Notes: a model not told the origin generated them from the letters alone. Counted from the stretch's first letter, positions 22,985 to 30,374 are shown. The stretch: DNA of 34,757 nt from an uncultured Eubacteriales bacterium (GCA_958352815.1 CATWQA010000020.1:1-34757), one strand, 5' to 3'. Numbers and translations: made by a program.

Positions 22985-23329
22985 ATGAAAATAGTTGGAA
23001 ACGAGAACGAAACAATTGTTATTAAAGAACTCGGTTATCGGATTAAACAGTATAGAATATCACTAAAGCTAACGCAAGCCGACCTTGCAGATAAATGTGA
23101 GGTTTCACCAAGCACGGTAACTCGTATTGAAAACGGCAATGATTCAAAACTTTCAAATTACTTGAAAATTTTGGGTGCATTAGGTTTGTCCCAAAATATA
23201 GATATGCTGATTCCCGAACCTCAGCAGGATTTTAAAGCTATATTTGAGCAAAAAGCCCCGCGACAACGGGTTAAGTCAAACAGACATACTAATAAAAAAT
23301 CAGATTGGATTTGGGGCGAGGATAAATAG
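22985..23329 (+). CDS. hipB: HipB-like XRE antitoxin
   Basis: A 114-residue protein with an XRE-type helix-turn-helix at about residues 14-65: IKQYRISLKLTQADLADKC, then SPSTVTRIENGN. A short C-terminal tail is rich in Gln, Arg and Lys (FKAIFEQKAPRQRVKSN) and ends in SDWIWGEDK, reminiscent of the HipB tail that contacts HipA. The Trp-containing C-terminus fits this family. It lies 12 nt before hipA. The 15-bp inverted repeat in front supports autorepression. AGGTGA lies 4 nt before the ATG. The locus is more AT-rich than its neighbours, consistent with acquisition. Confidence 0.88.
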   Translation: MKIVGNENETIVIKELGYRIKQYRISLKLTQADLADKCEVSPSTVTRIENGNDSKLSNYLKILGALGLSQNIDMLIPEPQQDFKAIFEQKAPRQRVKSNRHTNKKSDWIWGEDK

Positions 23330-23341
23330 GAGGTGTAAAAA

Positions 23342-24634
23342 ATGGATATAAGAACGGTAAAAGTAAAATTGTGGGGTACTACAATCGGATATCTTCACCA
23401 ACAAGATAACGGCTTAATAGGGTTTCAGTATGATAAGAATTTTATTCCCAGCGGAATAGAAGTTTCGCCCGTTAAAATGCCTTTATCCGATATGACATAC
23501 TCTTTTCCGACGCTGGCGGAAGAGACATTTTGCGGATTACCGGGAATGATTGCCGATTCATTGCCTGATAAATTCGGTAATATTGTCATTGAACGTTACT
23601 TGGAAAGCCAAGGCAGAGACAGGGACAGTTTAACAATCCTTGAAAAATTATGTTACACAGGTCAGAGGGGTATGGGAGCACTGGAGTATGAACCATCAAT
23701 AACTATTGCAGACATTAGCGAAGAAGTTGACATTGACGCACTCACAAGGCTTGCTGCGGATATTTTGTCAGACAGAGAAAAATTAAATGTTAAATACGAT
23801 GATAAAATGATTGCTCAACTTATGGAAGGAAGCTCCTCTGTCGGCGGCGCAAGAGCAAAAACACTTATTGCACTGAATCCCGAAACCAATGTTGTGCGTT
23901 CCGGGCAAATAAATGCAGGTGAAGGCTTTGAATACTGGTTATTAAAGTTTGATGATATTGCCGACAACAAAGACAAGGATACAGAGCCTGACAACAAGGA
24001 ATATACCCGTATTGAATATGCTTACTACCTCATGGCAAAGGCAGCAGGAATCAAAATGAGTGAATGCAGATTATTCAAAGAAAACGGCAGAGCCCACTTT
24101 ATGACAAAGAGATTTGACCGCACAGGCGTTAAGGGCGAAAAGCTTCACATGCAAAGCTTGTGTGCGATGGGACATATGGATTTTAATTCTCCGAGAATAT
24201 ACTCTTATGAGGATGCGTTTGGAATTATGAAAAAATTAGGGCTTCCCCATGAAGATTTTATACAGCTTTATAAGAGGATGCTTTTCAGTGAATACGCAAA
24301 GAACTATGATGACCATACAAAAAACATAACTTTCCTGATGGACAAAAAAGGCATCTGGCGTTTAGCTCCTGCATACGATGTGACATTCTCATACAGAAAA
24401 AACAGTACATGGGTGAATGCACATCAAATGCTCATAAATGGTAAAGCGGACGAAATAACAAAAGAAGATTTTATCAAGGTTGCAAAATACGCAGGCATAA
24501 AACAAGCTGATGCCGAGATATACATTGAACAAGTCAAAAAGACTGTTTCCGAGTGGAAAAACTATGCACAAGGAGCTGAATTATCCTCTAAAAACATCGA
24601 AATTATACGAGAGTTCCTTAATTTAGAGGCATAA
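23342..24634 (+). CDS. hipA: HipA-like serine/threonine kinase toxin
   Basis: A 430-residue full-length HipA-family kinase; in E. coli HipA phosphorylates glutamyl-tRNA synthetase and induces persistence. The N-terminal domain (KVKLWGTTIGYLHQQDNGLIGFQYDKNFI, SPVKMPLS, FCGLPGMIADSLPDKFGN) is the usual HipA N-lobe extension. The nucleotide loop that also carries the autophosphorylated Ser in E. coli appears as GSSSVGGARAKTLIAL (near residue 163). The catalytic loop reads YDDHTKNITFLMD (near 319), with the metal Asp in APAYDVTFSY (near 344). All key residues are present, so it is likely active. AGGAGGTG lies 6 nt before the ATG. A strong stem follows the stop. The cellular target is unknown. Confidence 0.9.
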   Translation: MDIRTVKVKLWGTTIGYLHQQDNGLIGFQYDKNFIPSGIEVSPVKMPLSDMTYSFPTLAEETFCGLPGMIADSLPDKFGNIVIERYLESQGRDRDSLTILEKLCYTGQRGMGALEYEPSITIADISEEVDIDALTRLAADILSDREKLNVKYDDKMIAQLMEGSSSVGGARAKTLIALNPETNVVRSGQINAGEGFEYWLLKFDDIADNKDKDTEPDNKEYTRIEYAYYLMAKAAGIKMSECRLFKENGRAHFMTKRFDRTGVKGEKLHMQSLCAMGHMDFNSPRIYSYEDAFGIMKKLGLPHEDFIQLYKRMLFSEYAKNYDDHTKNITFLMDKKGIWRLAPAYDVTFSYRKNSTWVNAHQMLINGKADEITKEDFIKVAKYAGIKQADAEIYIEQVKKTVSEWKNYAQGAELSSKNIEIIREFLNLEA

Positions 24635-24654
24635 CTGATAATTCAAAGAAATAT

Positions 24655-24681
24655 GAAAGGGAGCCCGCTTGGCTCCCTTTC
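24655..24681. terminator. Terminator stem between hipA and the convergent deacetylase gene
   Basis: GAAAGGGAGCC (24655-24665), a 5-nt loop, GGCTCCCTTTC (24671-24681): an 11-bp perfect stem between two convergent genes. The T-tract is short, so it may work in both directions with A/T-rich flanks. Confidence 0.75.
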
Positions 24682-24689
24682 CCATTAAA

Positions 24690-25757
24690 CTAATTGTTAA
24701 GCTTATTTATGGTCGAATCGTACAGGTCGGTATACACCTGACCGGGCTCCAGCCCGCCTATCTTCGCCTCGCCCATCTCCGAAACGGTTACAAGCTGATA
24801 CCCCTTTTCCTGCAGGGCGGGGATTAGCTTTATCGCCGCGTCAACGGACTGCTCATAAATATCGTGGAACAAAATTATAGCTCCGTCTGAAACATTGTTC
24901 ATAACCTCGTTATAGGTAGAGTCAACATTCTTGGTTTTCCAGTCAAGAGTGTCGATTGACCACAGGATTATAGGCTGGTCGTAGGACTTTGCAACTTCCT
25001 TAACGGTATCGTTATAGGAGCCGTAGGGCGGGCGAACTGTAACCGCTCCCTCTCCCACAATGTTCTTGATTTCATTATCCGTATCCTCGAACTGCTTATT
25101 CAGAGCGTCTTTACCCAGCTTTGTCAGCTGAGTATGGTCATAGGTATGGCTTGAAACCTCACAGCCGATTTCTTTCATACGGCTGATAATCTCGCTGCTT
25201 CCCTTAACATTTTTCACGTTTTGACCCAGCATATAGAATGTAGCTCTGGCGTTATTCTCCTCAAGGGCAGTAAGCAGCCTGTCCGTTGTTTTGGCGCCGG
25301 GACCGTCGTCAAAAGTAAGGCAAACCATAGGCTGATCCGGGTCAACATCGCCTCTGCCGCGCTTCCAGCCGTTGTCAATATATGTCTGAACCTCAGCCTT
25401 TAAAACCTCTTTTTCTTCTTCCGTGGCAGGGTTGTACACCTTTGAGAATATGGAAGAATAGTTCGTGGTATATCCCTGTTCCTCGTACTTTGAAACATCG
25501 CTCTTATAGACTATAACGCTGCTTCCGTCATCCTTCCACAGCGTCTCTAAAACATCGCTGAAGTTGTCGTACCAGCCCACGGTCTTTTGTTCCTCCGCTT
25601 CGGCTTCGGTAAACTCCTCGGTTCTGCCGTCCTCCGCATACATGGTAACCATACCCTCCTGAGCGGCAGGCTCCTCATCAATCTGTATAATACCTCTTGC
25701 ACCCAAACATACAACCAAAACAGCTGCAATAATCGCACAGCCGATAATCTTCTTCAT
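24690..25757 (-). CDS. Secreted polysaccharide deacetylase (NodB domain, PgdA-like)
   Basis: A 355-residue metal-dependent carbohydrate deacetylase that probably removes N-acetyl groups from peptidoglycan or another glycan. A signal peptide or anchor (MKKIIGCAIIAAVLVVCLGA) leads into short motifs of the ...GW/GY type (EEQKTVGWYDN, EEQGYTTN, YIDNGWKRG). The NodB domain starts near residue 140 with the catalytic-base motif LTFDDGPG, metal ligands in SSHTYDHTQL, then VRPPYGSYN, LWSIDTLDW and the final catalytic His in ILFHDIYE. All five NodB motifs are intact. The ATG at 25757 has GGAGG 8 nt upstream; the frame extends to an ATG at 25772 that overlaps this site. A promoter lies at 25818-25846. 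Confidence 0.9.
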   Translation of the reverse strand: MKKIIGCAIIAAVLVVCLGARGIIQIDEEPAAQEGMVTMYAEDGRTEEFTEAEAEEQKTVGWYDNFSDVLETLWKDDGSSVIVYKSDVSKYEEQGYTTNYSSIFSKVYNPATEEEKEVLKAEVQTYIDNGWKRGRGDVDPDQPMVCLTFDDGPGAKTTDRLLTALEENNARATFYMLGQNVKNVKGSSEIISRMKEIGCEVSSHTYDHTQLTKLGKDALNKQFEDTDNEIKNIVGEGAVTVRPPYGSYNDTVKEVAKSYDQPIILWSIDTLDWKTKNVDSTYNEVMNNVSDGAIILFHDIYEQSVDAAIKLIPALQEKGYQLVTVSEMGEAKIGGLEPGQVYTDLYDSTINKLNN

Positions 25758-25817
25758 TAGTAAAACCTCCATAACCCCTAAATTACCAAATAATTTTTAA
25801 ATCATAATCTCACATTA

Positions 25818-25846
25818 AATATATTATTAAACGAGAATTATGTCAA
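25818..25846 (-). promoter_or_regulatory. Promoter of the deacetylase gene with upstream palindrome
   Basis: On the minus strand: TTGACA (25846-25841), a 17-nt spacer, TATATT (25823-25818). A 10-bp palindrome ATGTATACAT (25848-25857) abuts the -35 and a TTGTACAA palindrome lies just beyond; either could be a regulator site. Confidence 0.75.
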
Positions 25847-25889
25847 CATGTATACATTACAAAACTGTTACATTTGTACAACATTTAAT

Positions 25890-26195
25890 CTACGACATAA
25901 AAATATAGACCAGAGCCATAAGCAAGGCGACGTCCTCATTGTCGTCACTGTCCGCAATCATAAGGATTAAGGCGATAAGAAACAAGTCCTCCGCCGTAAG
26001 CAAGCCGAACAGCTTTTTTGTCTCGGGGTTATAGATACCCGGGGGAAGCATTTTAGACAGGGAACGGAGTATACCGCCCTTTTCGGGCGGAGCGGGGGCG
26101 GCACTCCTCCTGTCCTCGCCCCCGTACTCACGAGGGCGGGGCGGGGGCTCGGAAGCGCCGCTGCCTCTGTTTTGGGTGTATAGTCCTCTGTTCAT
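25890..26195 (-). CDS. Small protein with C-terminal hydrophobic hairpin, function unknown
   Basis: A 101-residue protein I do not recognise. The first half is disordered and rich in Pro, Arg and Gly (SGASEPPPRPREYGGEDRR). The second half has an amphipathic stretch ILRSLSKMLPPGIYNPETKKLFG, then two hydrophobic segments LFLIALILMIAD and VALLMALVYIFMS separated by the acidic loop SDDNED. This could be a membrane hairpin ending at the C-terminus. Similar acidic-loop hydrophobic tails occur in small uncharacterised clostridial proteins, some linked to sporulation; that is recollection, not a search. AAGGAGAT sits well for the ATG. It is the last gene of a three-gene unit, 80 nt after the second gene. 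Confidence 0.7.
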   Translation of the reverse strand: MNRGLYTQNRGSGASEPPPRPREYGGEDRRSAAPAPPEKGGILRSLSKMLPPGIYNPETKKLFGLLTAEDLFLIALILMIADSDDNEDVALLMALVYIFMS

Positions 26196-26214
26196 AAAAT
26201 ATCTCCTTTTTTAC

Positions 26215-26229
26215 TTTTGATAAAGGCTT
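26215..26229 (+). repeat. 15-nt fragment of the TTTTGATAAAGGCTT repeat
   Basis: TTTTGATAAAGGCTT matches one arm of the inverted repeats at 13310-13327 and, on the other strand, the repeat at 32663-32693. It may be a remnant of the same dispersed unit, although 15 nt is short. Confidence 0.4.
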
Positions 26230-26255
26230 AATATAGGCATAACCCATTATTTGCT

Positions 26256-26275
26256 GAGCTTTTGTGTAAAAGCTC
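26256..26275 (-). other. Hairpin directly after the second gene of the small-protein operon
   Basis: GAGCTTTT (26256-26263), 4-nt loop, AAAAGCTC (26268-26275). The stem starts at the base after the stop codon on the minus strand. It has no T-tract of its own but could act as a partial terminator or processing site, lowering expression of the third gene. Confidence 0.5.
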
Positions 26276-26665
26276 CTACAGCTCAAACCCTATTCCGCTG
26301 TCCTTTAAAACATTCATAACCCTTACCATGCCCATAATCTTCACCGCGCTGTCCGTCTTTTCCTGTCTGGACTTTCTGAGATAGGGCTTTATGGCGTATA
26401 GCAGAGCCTCGCTTTTCCCGCCGCTTTCCGACTTCATGGCGGACAGTATGTTCCCCAGCTTTATCATCATATCGATTTGGTCAATGCCGTCAAAGTCGGG
26501 AAAGCCGGCTCCTCCCTTGGCGCTCTCGCTCTTTTCCTCTGTCCCTGCCGTAAAGGCGCTGATTATACTGTTTAGCTGAGACTGCCCCTCGTCGTTTGAC
26601 ATCATTTCCTGTATCTTCTCAATGGCAGAGCTCAAATCAAAGTCCGTGTTTTGTTGATCGCTCAT
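26276..26665 (-). CDS. Conserved-looking small helical protein, function unknown
   Basis: A 129-residue cytoplasmic protein without signal or membrane segments. The N-terminal part is acidic and helical (LSSAIEKIQEMMSNDEGQSQ), followed by a low-complexity Ser/Gly/Glu linker. The C-terminal half is basic and amphipathic, with ALLYAIKPYLRKSRQEKTD and VKIMGMVRVMNVLKDSGIG. The LLYAxKPYLRKSRQEKxDxAxKI pattern looks familiar from small clostridial proteins without assigned function, but I cannot name a family. GGCGGGTGA serves as ribosome site, 4 nt before the ATG. It follows the 26692-26958 gene by 26 nt. Confidence 0.75.
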   Translation of the reverse strand: MSDQQNTDFDLSSAIEKIQEMMSNDEGQSQLNSIISAFTAGTEEKSESAKGGAGFPDFDGIDQIDMMIKLGNILSAMKSESGGKSEALLYAIKPYLRKSRQEKTDSAVKIMGMVRVMNVLKDSGIGFEL

Positions 26666-26691
26666 ATAATCACCCGCCTTGCTACATAGGT

Positions 26692-26958
26692 TTACCCTTG
26701 CTTGTTGTTTCCGCTCACAACCCGATTAAGGTTCTTGGCAAGCTCAGGGTTTGAGCTGACCGCCTTTTTAAGGCTCGGGTTGCTGTTTAGCAGACTATCC
26801 ACCGCCTTAGGGTCGATGGCTCTCATCTGCTTTTGCAGCTGTGCCGCATTGGTGTTCTTCAGGGTGTTCAGCACCGTGTTCATATCCTCCTTTGACAGCA
26901 CGCTTCCGAACTGCTTTAGGGCTTGGTTCAGCTTATTCTTGTCAATATTAATGTCCAT
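26692..26958 (-). CDS. Small helical protein, function unknown (first gene of operon)
   Basis: An 88-residue, Asn/Lys/Leu-rich, all-helical protein that I do not recognise. Visible are LNQALKQFGSVLSKEDMNTVLNTLKN, then LQKQMRAIDPKAVDSLLNSNP and SLKKAVSSNPELAKNLNRV, where an SNP-x-L/E-x3 motif occurs twice. No cysteine, signal or membrane segment is present. The frame extends to a GTG at 26967, but AGGTGA lies 5 nt before the ATG at 26958, overlapping that GTG, so ATG is preferred. It is transcribed from a promoter that overlaps the divergent phosphodiesterase promoter. Confidence 0.75.
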   Translation of the reverse strand: MDINIDKNKLNQALKQFGSVLSKEDMNTVLNTLKNTNAAQLQKQMRAIDPKAVDSLLNSNPSLKKAVSSNPELAKNLNRVVSGNNKQG

Positions 26959-27013
26959 AGTACTCACCTTTCCGCCCGCCTAAGCGGACTGCATAGAAAC
27001 TCTTTCACAATAC

Positions 27014-27044
27014 ATTATATGTTTTTGCATAAAAATAGTGACAA
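27014..27044 (-). promoter_or_regulatory. Promoter of the small-protein operon
   Basis: On the minus strand: TTGTCA (27044-27039), a 19-nt spacer, TATAAT (27019-27014). The -35 hexamer overlaps the -35 of the opposite promoter, so the two may compete for polymerase. Confidence 0.55.
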
Positions 27045-27066
27045 AAATTATTTTTTATGTTAGAAT
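27038..27066 (+). promoter_or_regulatory. Promoter of the phosphodiesterase-coaX-malic enzyme operon
   Basis: GTGACA (27038-27043), a 17-nt spacer, TAGAAT (27061-27066). A GTG within this promoter is not a credible start codon for the downstream gene. Confidence 0.7.
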
Positions 27067-27088
27067 AAGCATGTTGGGAGGTTTTGTA

Positions 27089-27541
27089 ATGAAGGCTGTA
27101 ATTATAAGCGATATTCACGGTTTCGTGTCAAAAGCCGAGGAAGCTATTGAGAGAGAAAAGGACGCTTCCATGGTTATCTTTGCCGGAGACGTGCAGAGAG
27201 ACATTGAGGAGCTTTGCCGCAGGTATCCCCAAATGCCCGTAGTTTACGTTTTGGGTAATAACGACTGGGATATTACGGACGTGCCCTACGACCGCACCTT
27301 TGAGCTGGGAGGCAAGCGGGTTTTCCTGACCCACGGTCATAGGTACGGGGTTAAAAGCGGGCTGTACGGTCTGCGAAAAAAGGCTCTTGAGGAAGGCGCG
27401 GATATTTGCATATTCGGACACACTCACCAATCATTCTTTCAGGTGCAGGACGGAATTTATATGATAAATCCCGGGTATTGTTATTGTTCCTACGCCGTTT
27501 TGGAGATTGAAGGAGACAAAATAAAAGTTGAGATTAAATAG
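27089..27541 (+). CDS. YfcE/MJ0936-family metallophosphoesterase
   Basis: A 150-residue calcineurin-like phosphodiesterase. Metal and catalytic motifs are D-x-H in IISDIHGF, GDVQRD, GNND in VYVLGNNDW, and H-x-H pairs in LTHGHRYGV and FGHTHQSFF; NPG in MINPGYC completes the family pattern. It hydrolyses phosphodiester substrates such as bis-pNPP in tested relatives; the in vivo substrate is unknown. The frame extends upstream to a GTG at 27038, but that lies in the promoter. ATG 27089 has GGGAGG 7 nt before it. The coaX gene follows after 9 nt. Confidence 0.9.
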   Translation: MKAVIISDIHGFVSKAEEAIEREKDASMVIFAGDVQRDIEELCRRYPQMPVVYVLGNNDWDITDVPYDRTFELGGKRVFLTHGHRYGVKSGLYGLRKKALEEGADICIFGHTHQSFFQVQDGIYMINPGYCYCSYAVLEIEGDKIKVEIK

Positions 27542-27550
27542 GGGAAGATT

Positions 27551-28321
27551 ATGTTATTAGCGATTGATGTGGGCAACACCAATATTGTTGCCGCTTTGTA
27601 TGATGACAATGGATTAAAGAGAAGCTGGAGAATGGCAACAGACATTAACAAGGCAAGCGACGAGTACGGAATACTCCTGACCCAGTTTCTGTCAAACGTA
27701 AACGTTAAGGCGGAGGACATTGAGGACGTTATGATTGCCTCTGTTGTGCCGACGGTTATGCACTCTCTGACCAACGCGGTTAAGCGTTACCTGAGTTGCA
27801 CGCCCATGGTAGTGGGGCCCGGTATAAAGACGGGAATGAATATCAGAATGGACAATCCCAGAGAGCTGGGAGCGGACAGAATTGTCAACGCCGTGGCGGC
27901 TATTCACAAGTATGCGCCGCCCCTCGTTATTGTGGACTTCGGCACCGCCACCACTTTCTGCGCCGTGGACAAGAACCGCAGCTATGTGGGCGGCGTTATT
28001 GTGGCGGGCATAAAGATTTCCATGGACGCCCTTTTTGAGAAAACGGCAAAGCTGCCTAAGGTTGAGATCGTCACCCCTCAGTCCGCAATCGGCAAGAACA
28101 CCGTCCACTCTATCCAGAGCGGAGCCGTGTTCGGGCACGCCGCTCAGGCGGACGGGATTATCAGGCGCATAAAGGCGGAGCTTGGGGGAGAAGCCACGGT
28201 TATCGCCACAGGCGGCCTGGCGAACATTATTGCAAAAGAGTCGGAAGAGATTGACATTGTGGACAGTATGCTCACTCTGGACGGTCTTAAAATATTATAT
28301 GACAAAAACAAGGAGAATTGA
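27551..28321 (+). CDS. coaX: Type III pantothenate kinase
   Basis: A 256-residue enzyme that phosphorylates pantothenate, the first step of coenzyme A synthesis. It is the type III (ASKHA-fold) form, not inhibited by CoA in characterised cases. Seen are the phosphate-1 loop LAIDVGNTNIV (residues 3-13), MIASVVPTVM, PGIKTGMNIRMDNPRELGADR with the catalytic Asp, and VDFGTATTFCAVD for phosphate-2. GGVIVAGIKISMDAL and ATGGLANII complete the adenosine site. Length is normal. GGGGAAG precedes the ATG. It lies between the phosphodiesterase and malic-enzyme genes in one operon. Confidence 0.95.
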   Translation: MLLAIDVGNTNIVAALYDDNGLKRSWRMATDINKASDEYGILLTQFLSNVNVKAEDIEDVMIASVVPTVMHSLTNAVKRYLSCTPMVVGPGIKTGMNIRMDNPRELGADRIVNAVAAIHKYAPPLVIVDFGTATTFCAVDKNRSYVGGVIVAGIKISMDALFEKTAKLPKVEIVTPQSAIGKNTVHSIQSGAVFGHAAQADGIIRRIKAELGGEATVIATGGLANIIAKESEEIDIVDSMLTLDGLKILYDKNKEN

Positions 28322-28323
28322 AA

Positions 28324-29475
28324 ATGGATTACAACAAAGCTGCTATTGAGCTGCACAAAAAGCTTAAAGGAAAAATCGAGGTCACCTCACGGGCGGCAAC
28401 GGACGACAAGGATCAGCTCTCTGTTGCGTACACCCCCGGCGTGGCGGAGCCCTGCCGCGAGATTGCAAAGGACATCAGAAAGGTTTACGACTACACCAGA
28501 AAGGGCAACCTTGTTGCCGTGGTAACAGACGGCAGCGCCGTTCTGGGACTGGGAAACATAGGTCCCGAAGCGGGAATGCCTGTTATGGAGGGCAAGTGCG
28601 TGCTGTTTAAGAACTTCGCAAATATCGACGCCTTCCCTATCTGCCTTGACACCAACGACGTGGACGAGATCGTAAACACCGTGAAAAACATTGCTCCCAC
28701 CTTTGGAGGAATTAATCTGGAGGATATTTCCGCTCCACGCTGCTTTGAAATCGAAAGGCGGCTCCAGGAGGATCTGGACATACCCGTGTTTCACGACGAC
28801 CAGCACGGAACCGCAATCGTTGTCTCGGCGGGAATCATAAACGCCCTCAGGGTTGTGGGCAAGAAAATCGAAAATGTTAAGATTATTATTAACGGCGCGG
28901 GCAGCGCAGGAATTGCAATCTGCAAAATGCTGATGAACATGGGCGCAAAGAATATTATATTAGTGGACAAAATCGGCGCAATCTGCGAGAACATGAACGG
29001 CCTTAACTCGGAGCAGGAGAAAATGTCCAAAATCACCAATCCCGAAAAACTTGCGGGCAATCTTGAGGACGTTATCAAGGACGCAGACGTGTTTATCGGC
29101 GTGTCCGCCCCCAATATTGTGTCAAAGGACATGGTTCGGTCTATGGCGGAGGAGCCCATTGTGTTTGCAATGGCGAACCCTGTGCCCGAAATCATGCCTA
29201 ATGACGCCAAGGAGGCAGGAGCGAGGGTTGTGGGAACAGGCCGCTCGGACTTTCCCAACCAGATTAACAACGTTATCGCCTTTCCCGGAATTTTCCGCGG
29301 CGCGTTGGACGCAATGGCTTCAAGCATAACCGAGGAGATGAAAATCGCCGCCTGCAACGCCATTGCCTCTCTTATTTCCGACGAGGAGCTCAGCGAGGAA
29401 TATATTATACCAAAGGCGTTTGACCCGAGGGTTGCTCCCGCCGTGGCTAAAGCGGTGGCAAAAGCGGCAAAATAG
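28324..29475 (+). CDS. NAD(P)-dependent malic enzyme
   Basis: A 383-residue oxidative decarboxylase converting malate to pyruvate and CO2. It has VAYTPGVAEPCREI, the malate-binding NLVAVVTDGSAVLGLGNIGP, the metal site in FHDDQHGTAIVVSAG, and the dinucleotide fold INGAGSAGIAICKMLMNMG. ANPVPEIMP and GRSDFPNQINNVIAFPG follow, as in the short bacterial class without a phosphotransacetylase domain. The acidic residue at the end of the second strand (ILVDKI) suggests NAD over NADP, which is an inference. ATG 28324 is chosen because AAGGAG lies 8 nt upstream; a TTG at 28318 is in frame but overlaps coaX. A strong terminator follows. Confidence 0.95.
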   Translation: MDYNKAAIELHKKLKGKIEVTSRAATDDKDQLSVAYTPGVAEPCREIAKDIRKVYDYTRKGNLVAVVTDGSAVLGLGNIGPEAGMPVMEGKCVLFKNFANIDAFPICLDTNDVDEIVNTVKNIAPTFGGINLEDISAPRCFEIERRLQEDLDIPVFHDDQHGTAIVVSAGIINALRVVGKKIENVKIIINGAGSAGIAICKMLMNMGAKNIILVDKIGAICENMNGLNSEQEKMSKITNPEKLAGNLEDVIKDADVFIGVSAPNIVSKDMVRSMAEEPIVFAMANPVPEIMPNDAKEAGARVVGTGRSDFPNQINNVIAFPGIFRGALDAMASSITEEMKIAACNAIASLISDEELSEEYIIPKAFDPRVAPAVAKAVAKAAK

Positions 29476-29485
29476 AATAAACATA

Positions 29486-29528
29486 AAAATACGAAAGGGG
29501 CTCCGTCTTGAAGCCCCTTTCGTATTTT
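29486..29528. terminator. Strong terminator after the malic enzyme gene
   Basis: AAAATACGAAAGGGGCT (29486-29502) and its exact reverse complement (29512-29528) form a 17-bp stem with a 9-nt loop. The arm ends in TTTT, and the complementary strand also ends in TTTT, so it can work in both directions. Confidence 0.93.
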
Positions 29529-29628
29529 GGTGAGTTGTGATTTTTGTAGATCATTTTATTAAGTATGCCACAAAATCTAAAACGCATACTCTGATTGCCC
29601 GTCTCCGAGCGGGTGTTAAGTACAGCTC

Positions 29629-29967
29629 TTAGTGCTTAGTACTCTTGAGAGCGTCCGCCTTGCATCTCTCGTACTCAACGTTAAGCACTGTCTGTACGGT
29701 GTGTTCAGCCAATTTGTCAAGAGCATTATACTTTTTCAGCAGCGTAATCACATTATCGTTAATTACCAATGGAACGCTATAATCGAATACTTGAATGTCT
29801 AAAGCTTTACAAATTTTCATTACTGTGCTAAAGCCTGTGCCTGAGACGCCATTTTTTAGCGCGCTGACCACTGTAGTCTGCGCAATGCCAACACTGAACG
29901 CAAATTGTCTGACACTGCGGTACTGTTTTTTTATTTCCTGCTTGATAAGCAGAGTCAACTCATCCAC
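29629..29967 (-). CDS. XRE-like helix-turn-helix regulator (second of a tandem pair)
   Basis: A 112-residue DNA-binding protein starting at GTG 29967 (VDELTLLIKQ), with AGGAGGTG 6 nt upstream. A longer frame to ATG 30012 is rejected because it begins upstream of the predicted transcription start near 29984. The helix-turn-helix lies in YRSVRQFAFSVGIAQTTVVSALKNGVS, then FSTVMKICKALDIQVF. The C-terminal part ends LLKKYNALDKLAEHTVQTVLNVEYERCK. The same layout occurs in the upstream gene, so the two are paralogs from duplication. It has its own promoter inside an 11-bp inverted repeat. Target genes are unknown; autoregulation is likely. An AGTATGC/GCATACT repeat (29562-29590) lies past the stop. 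Confidence 0.82.
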   Translation of the reverse strand: MDELTLLIKQEIKKQYRSVRQFAFSVGIAQTTVVSALKNGVSGTGFSTVMKICKALDIQVFDYSVPLVINDNVITLLKKYNALDKLAEHTVQTVLNVEYERCKADALKSTKH

Positions 29968-29990
29968 TGAAACACCTCCTAACATGTATG

Positions 29991-30034
29991 ATTTTAACAT
30001 AATTACAAACAATTGTCAACACCTATGTTAAAAT
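29991..30034 (-). promoter_or_regulatory. Promoter and operator of the second XRE gene
   Basis: On the minus strand: TTGACA (30019-30014), a 17-nt spacer, TAAAAT (29996-29991). ATTTTAACATA (29991-30001) and TATGTTAAAAT (30024-30034) form a perfect 11-bp inverted repeat. One arm covers the -10 and the other lies just upstream of the -35. The upstream arm overlaps the last codons of the first XRE gene. The layout strongly suggests repression by one or both XRE proteins. Confidence 0.8.
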
Positions 30035-30342
30035 TTTATACATCGTTTATATTCTTGTTCTACTATATTCTCCACAAGTCTTCTGCCGCGATTATCTAAC
30101 AGTGAATATTTACGTATTATCCGAACCTCCGCTTCGTCCAATTCCGGAAGCCTCTGCTCAGGCAACTCAACCTCCAACCTTCTGCATATATCCACTACCA
30201 TAGAAAACTTACTGTTGTCAAAACCGTTTTTAAGTATATTATTAAGGGTTGAATAGGGTATGTCAATCAACCTGGAAAATTTCGCAACACTGCCGTATTT
30301 GCTCTCTATCGCCTCTTTTATCGCGGCTGACAAACGCTGCAT
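30028..30342 (-). CDS. XRE-like helix-turn-helix regulator (first of a tandem pair)
   Basis: A 104-residue DNA-binding protein. The helix-turn-helix lies in YGSVAKFSRLIDIPYSTLNNILKNGFD, followed by FSMVVDICRRLEVEL. The C-terminal tail IIRKYSLLDNRGRRLVENIVEQEYKRC matches the tail of the second protein. Shared pattern: Y-x-SV-x2-F-x4-I-x2-(T/ST)...LKNG...FS-x-V-x2-IC, then (L/I)-(L/I)-x-KY-x-LD...V-x2-EY-x-RC. AGGTGA lies 5 nt before the ATG. Promoter at 30375-30403. These short KY-x-LD-tailed regulators are common in Firmicute accessory regions, and no adjacent phage or element genes are seen. Confidence 0.82.
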   Translation of the reverse strand: MQRLSAAIKEAIESKYGSVAKFSRLIDIPYSTLNNILKNGFDNSKFSMVVDICRRLEVELPEQRLPELDEAEVRIIRKYSLLDNRGRRLVENIVEQEYKRCIKF

Positions 30343-30374
30343 TCATATCACCTACCGAAATTTCATTTAATATA

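Noticed and set aside
28791..29363. 190-codon minus-strand frame
   Set aside because: Shadow of the malic enzyme gene.
29968..30012. Upstream 15-residue extension of the second XRE protein to ATG 30012
   Set aside because: The predicted transcription start lies downstream of that ATG, and the AGGAGGTG site is placed for GTG 29967.
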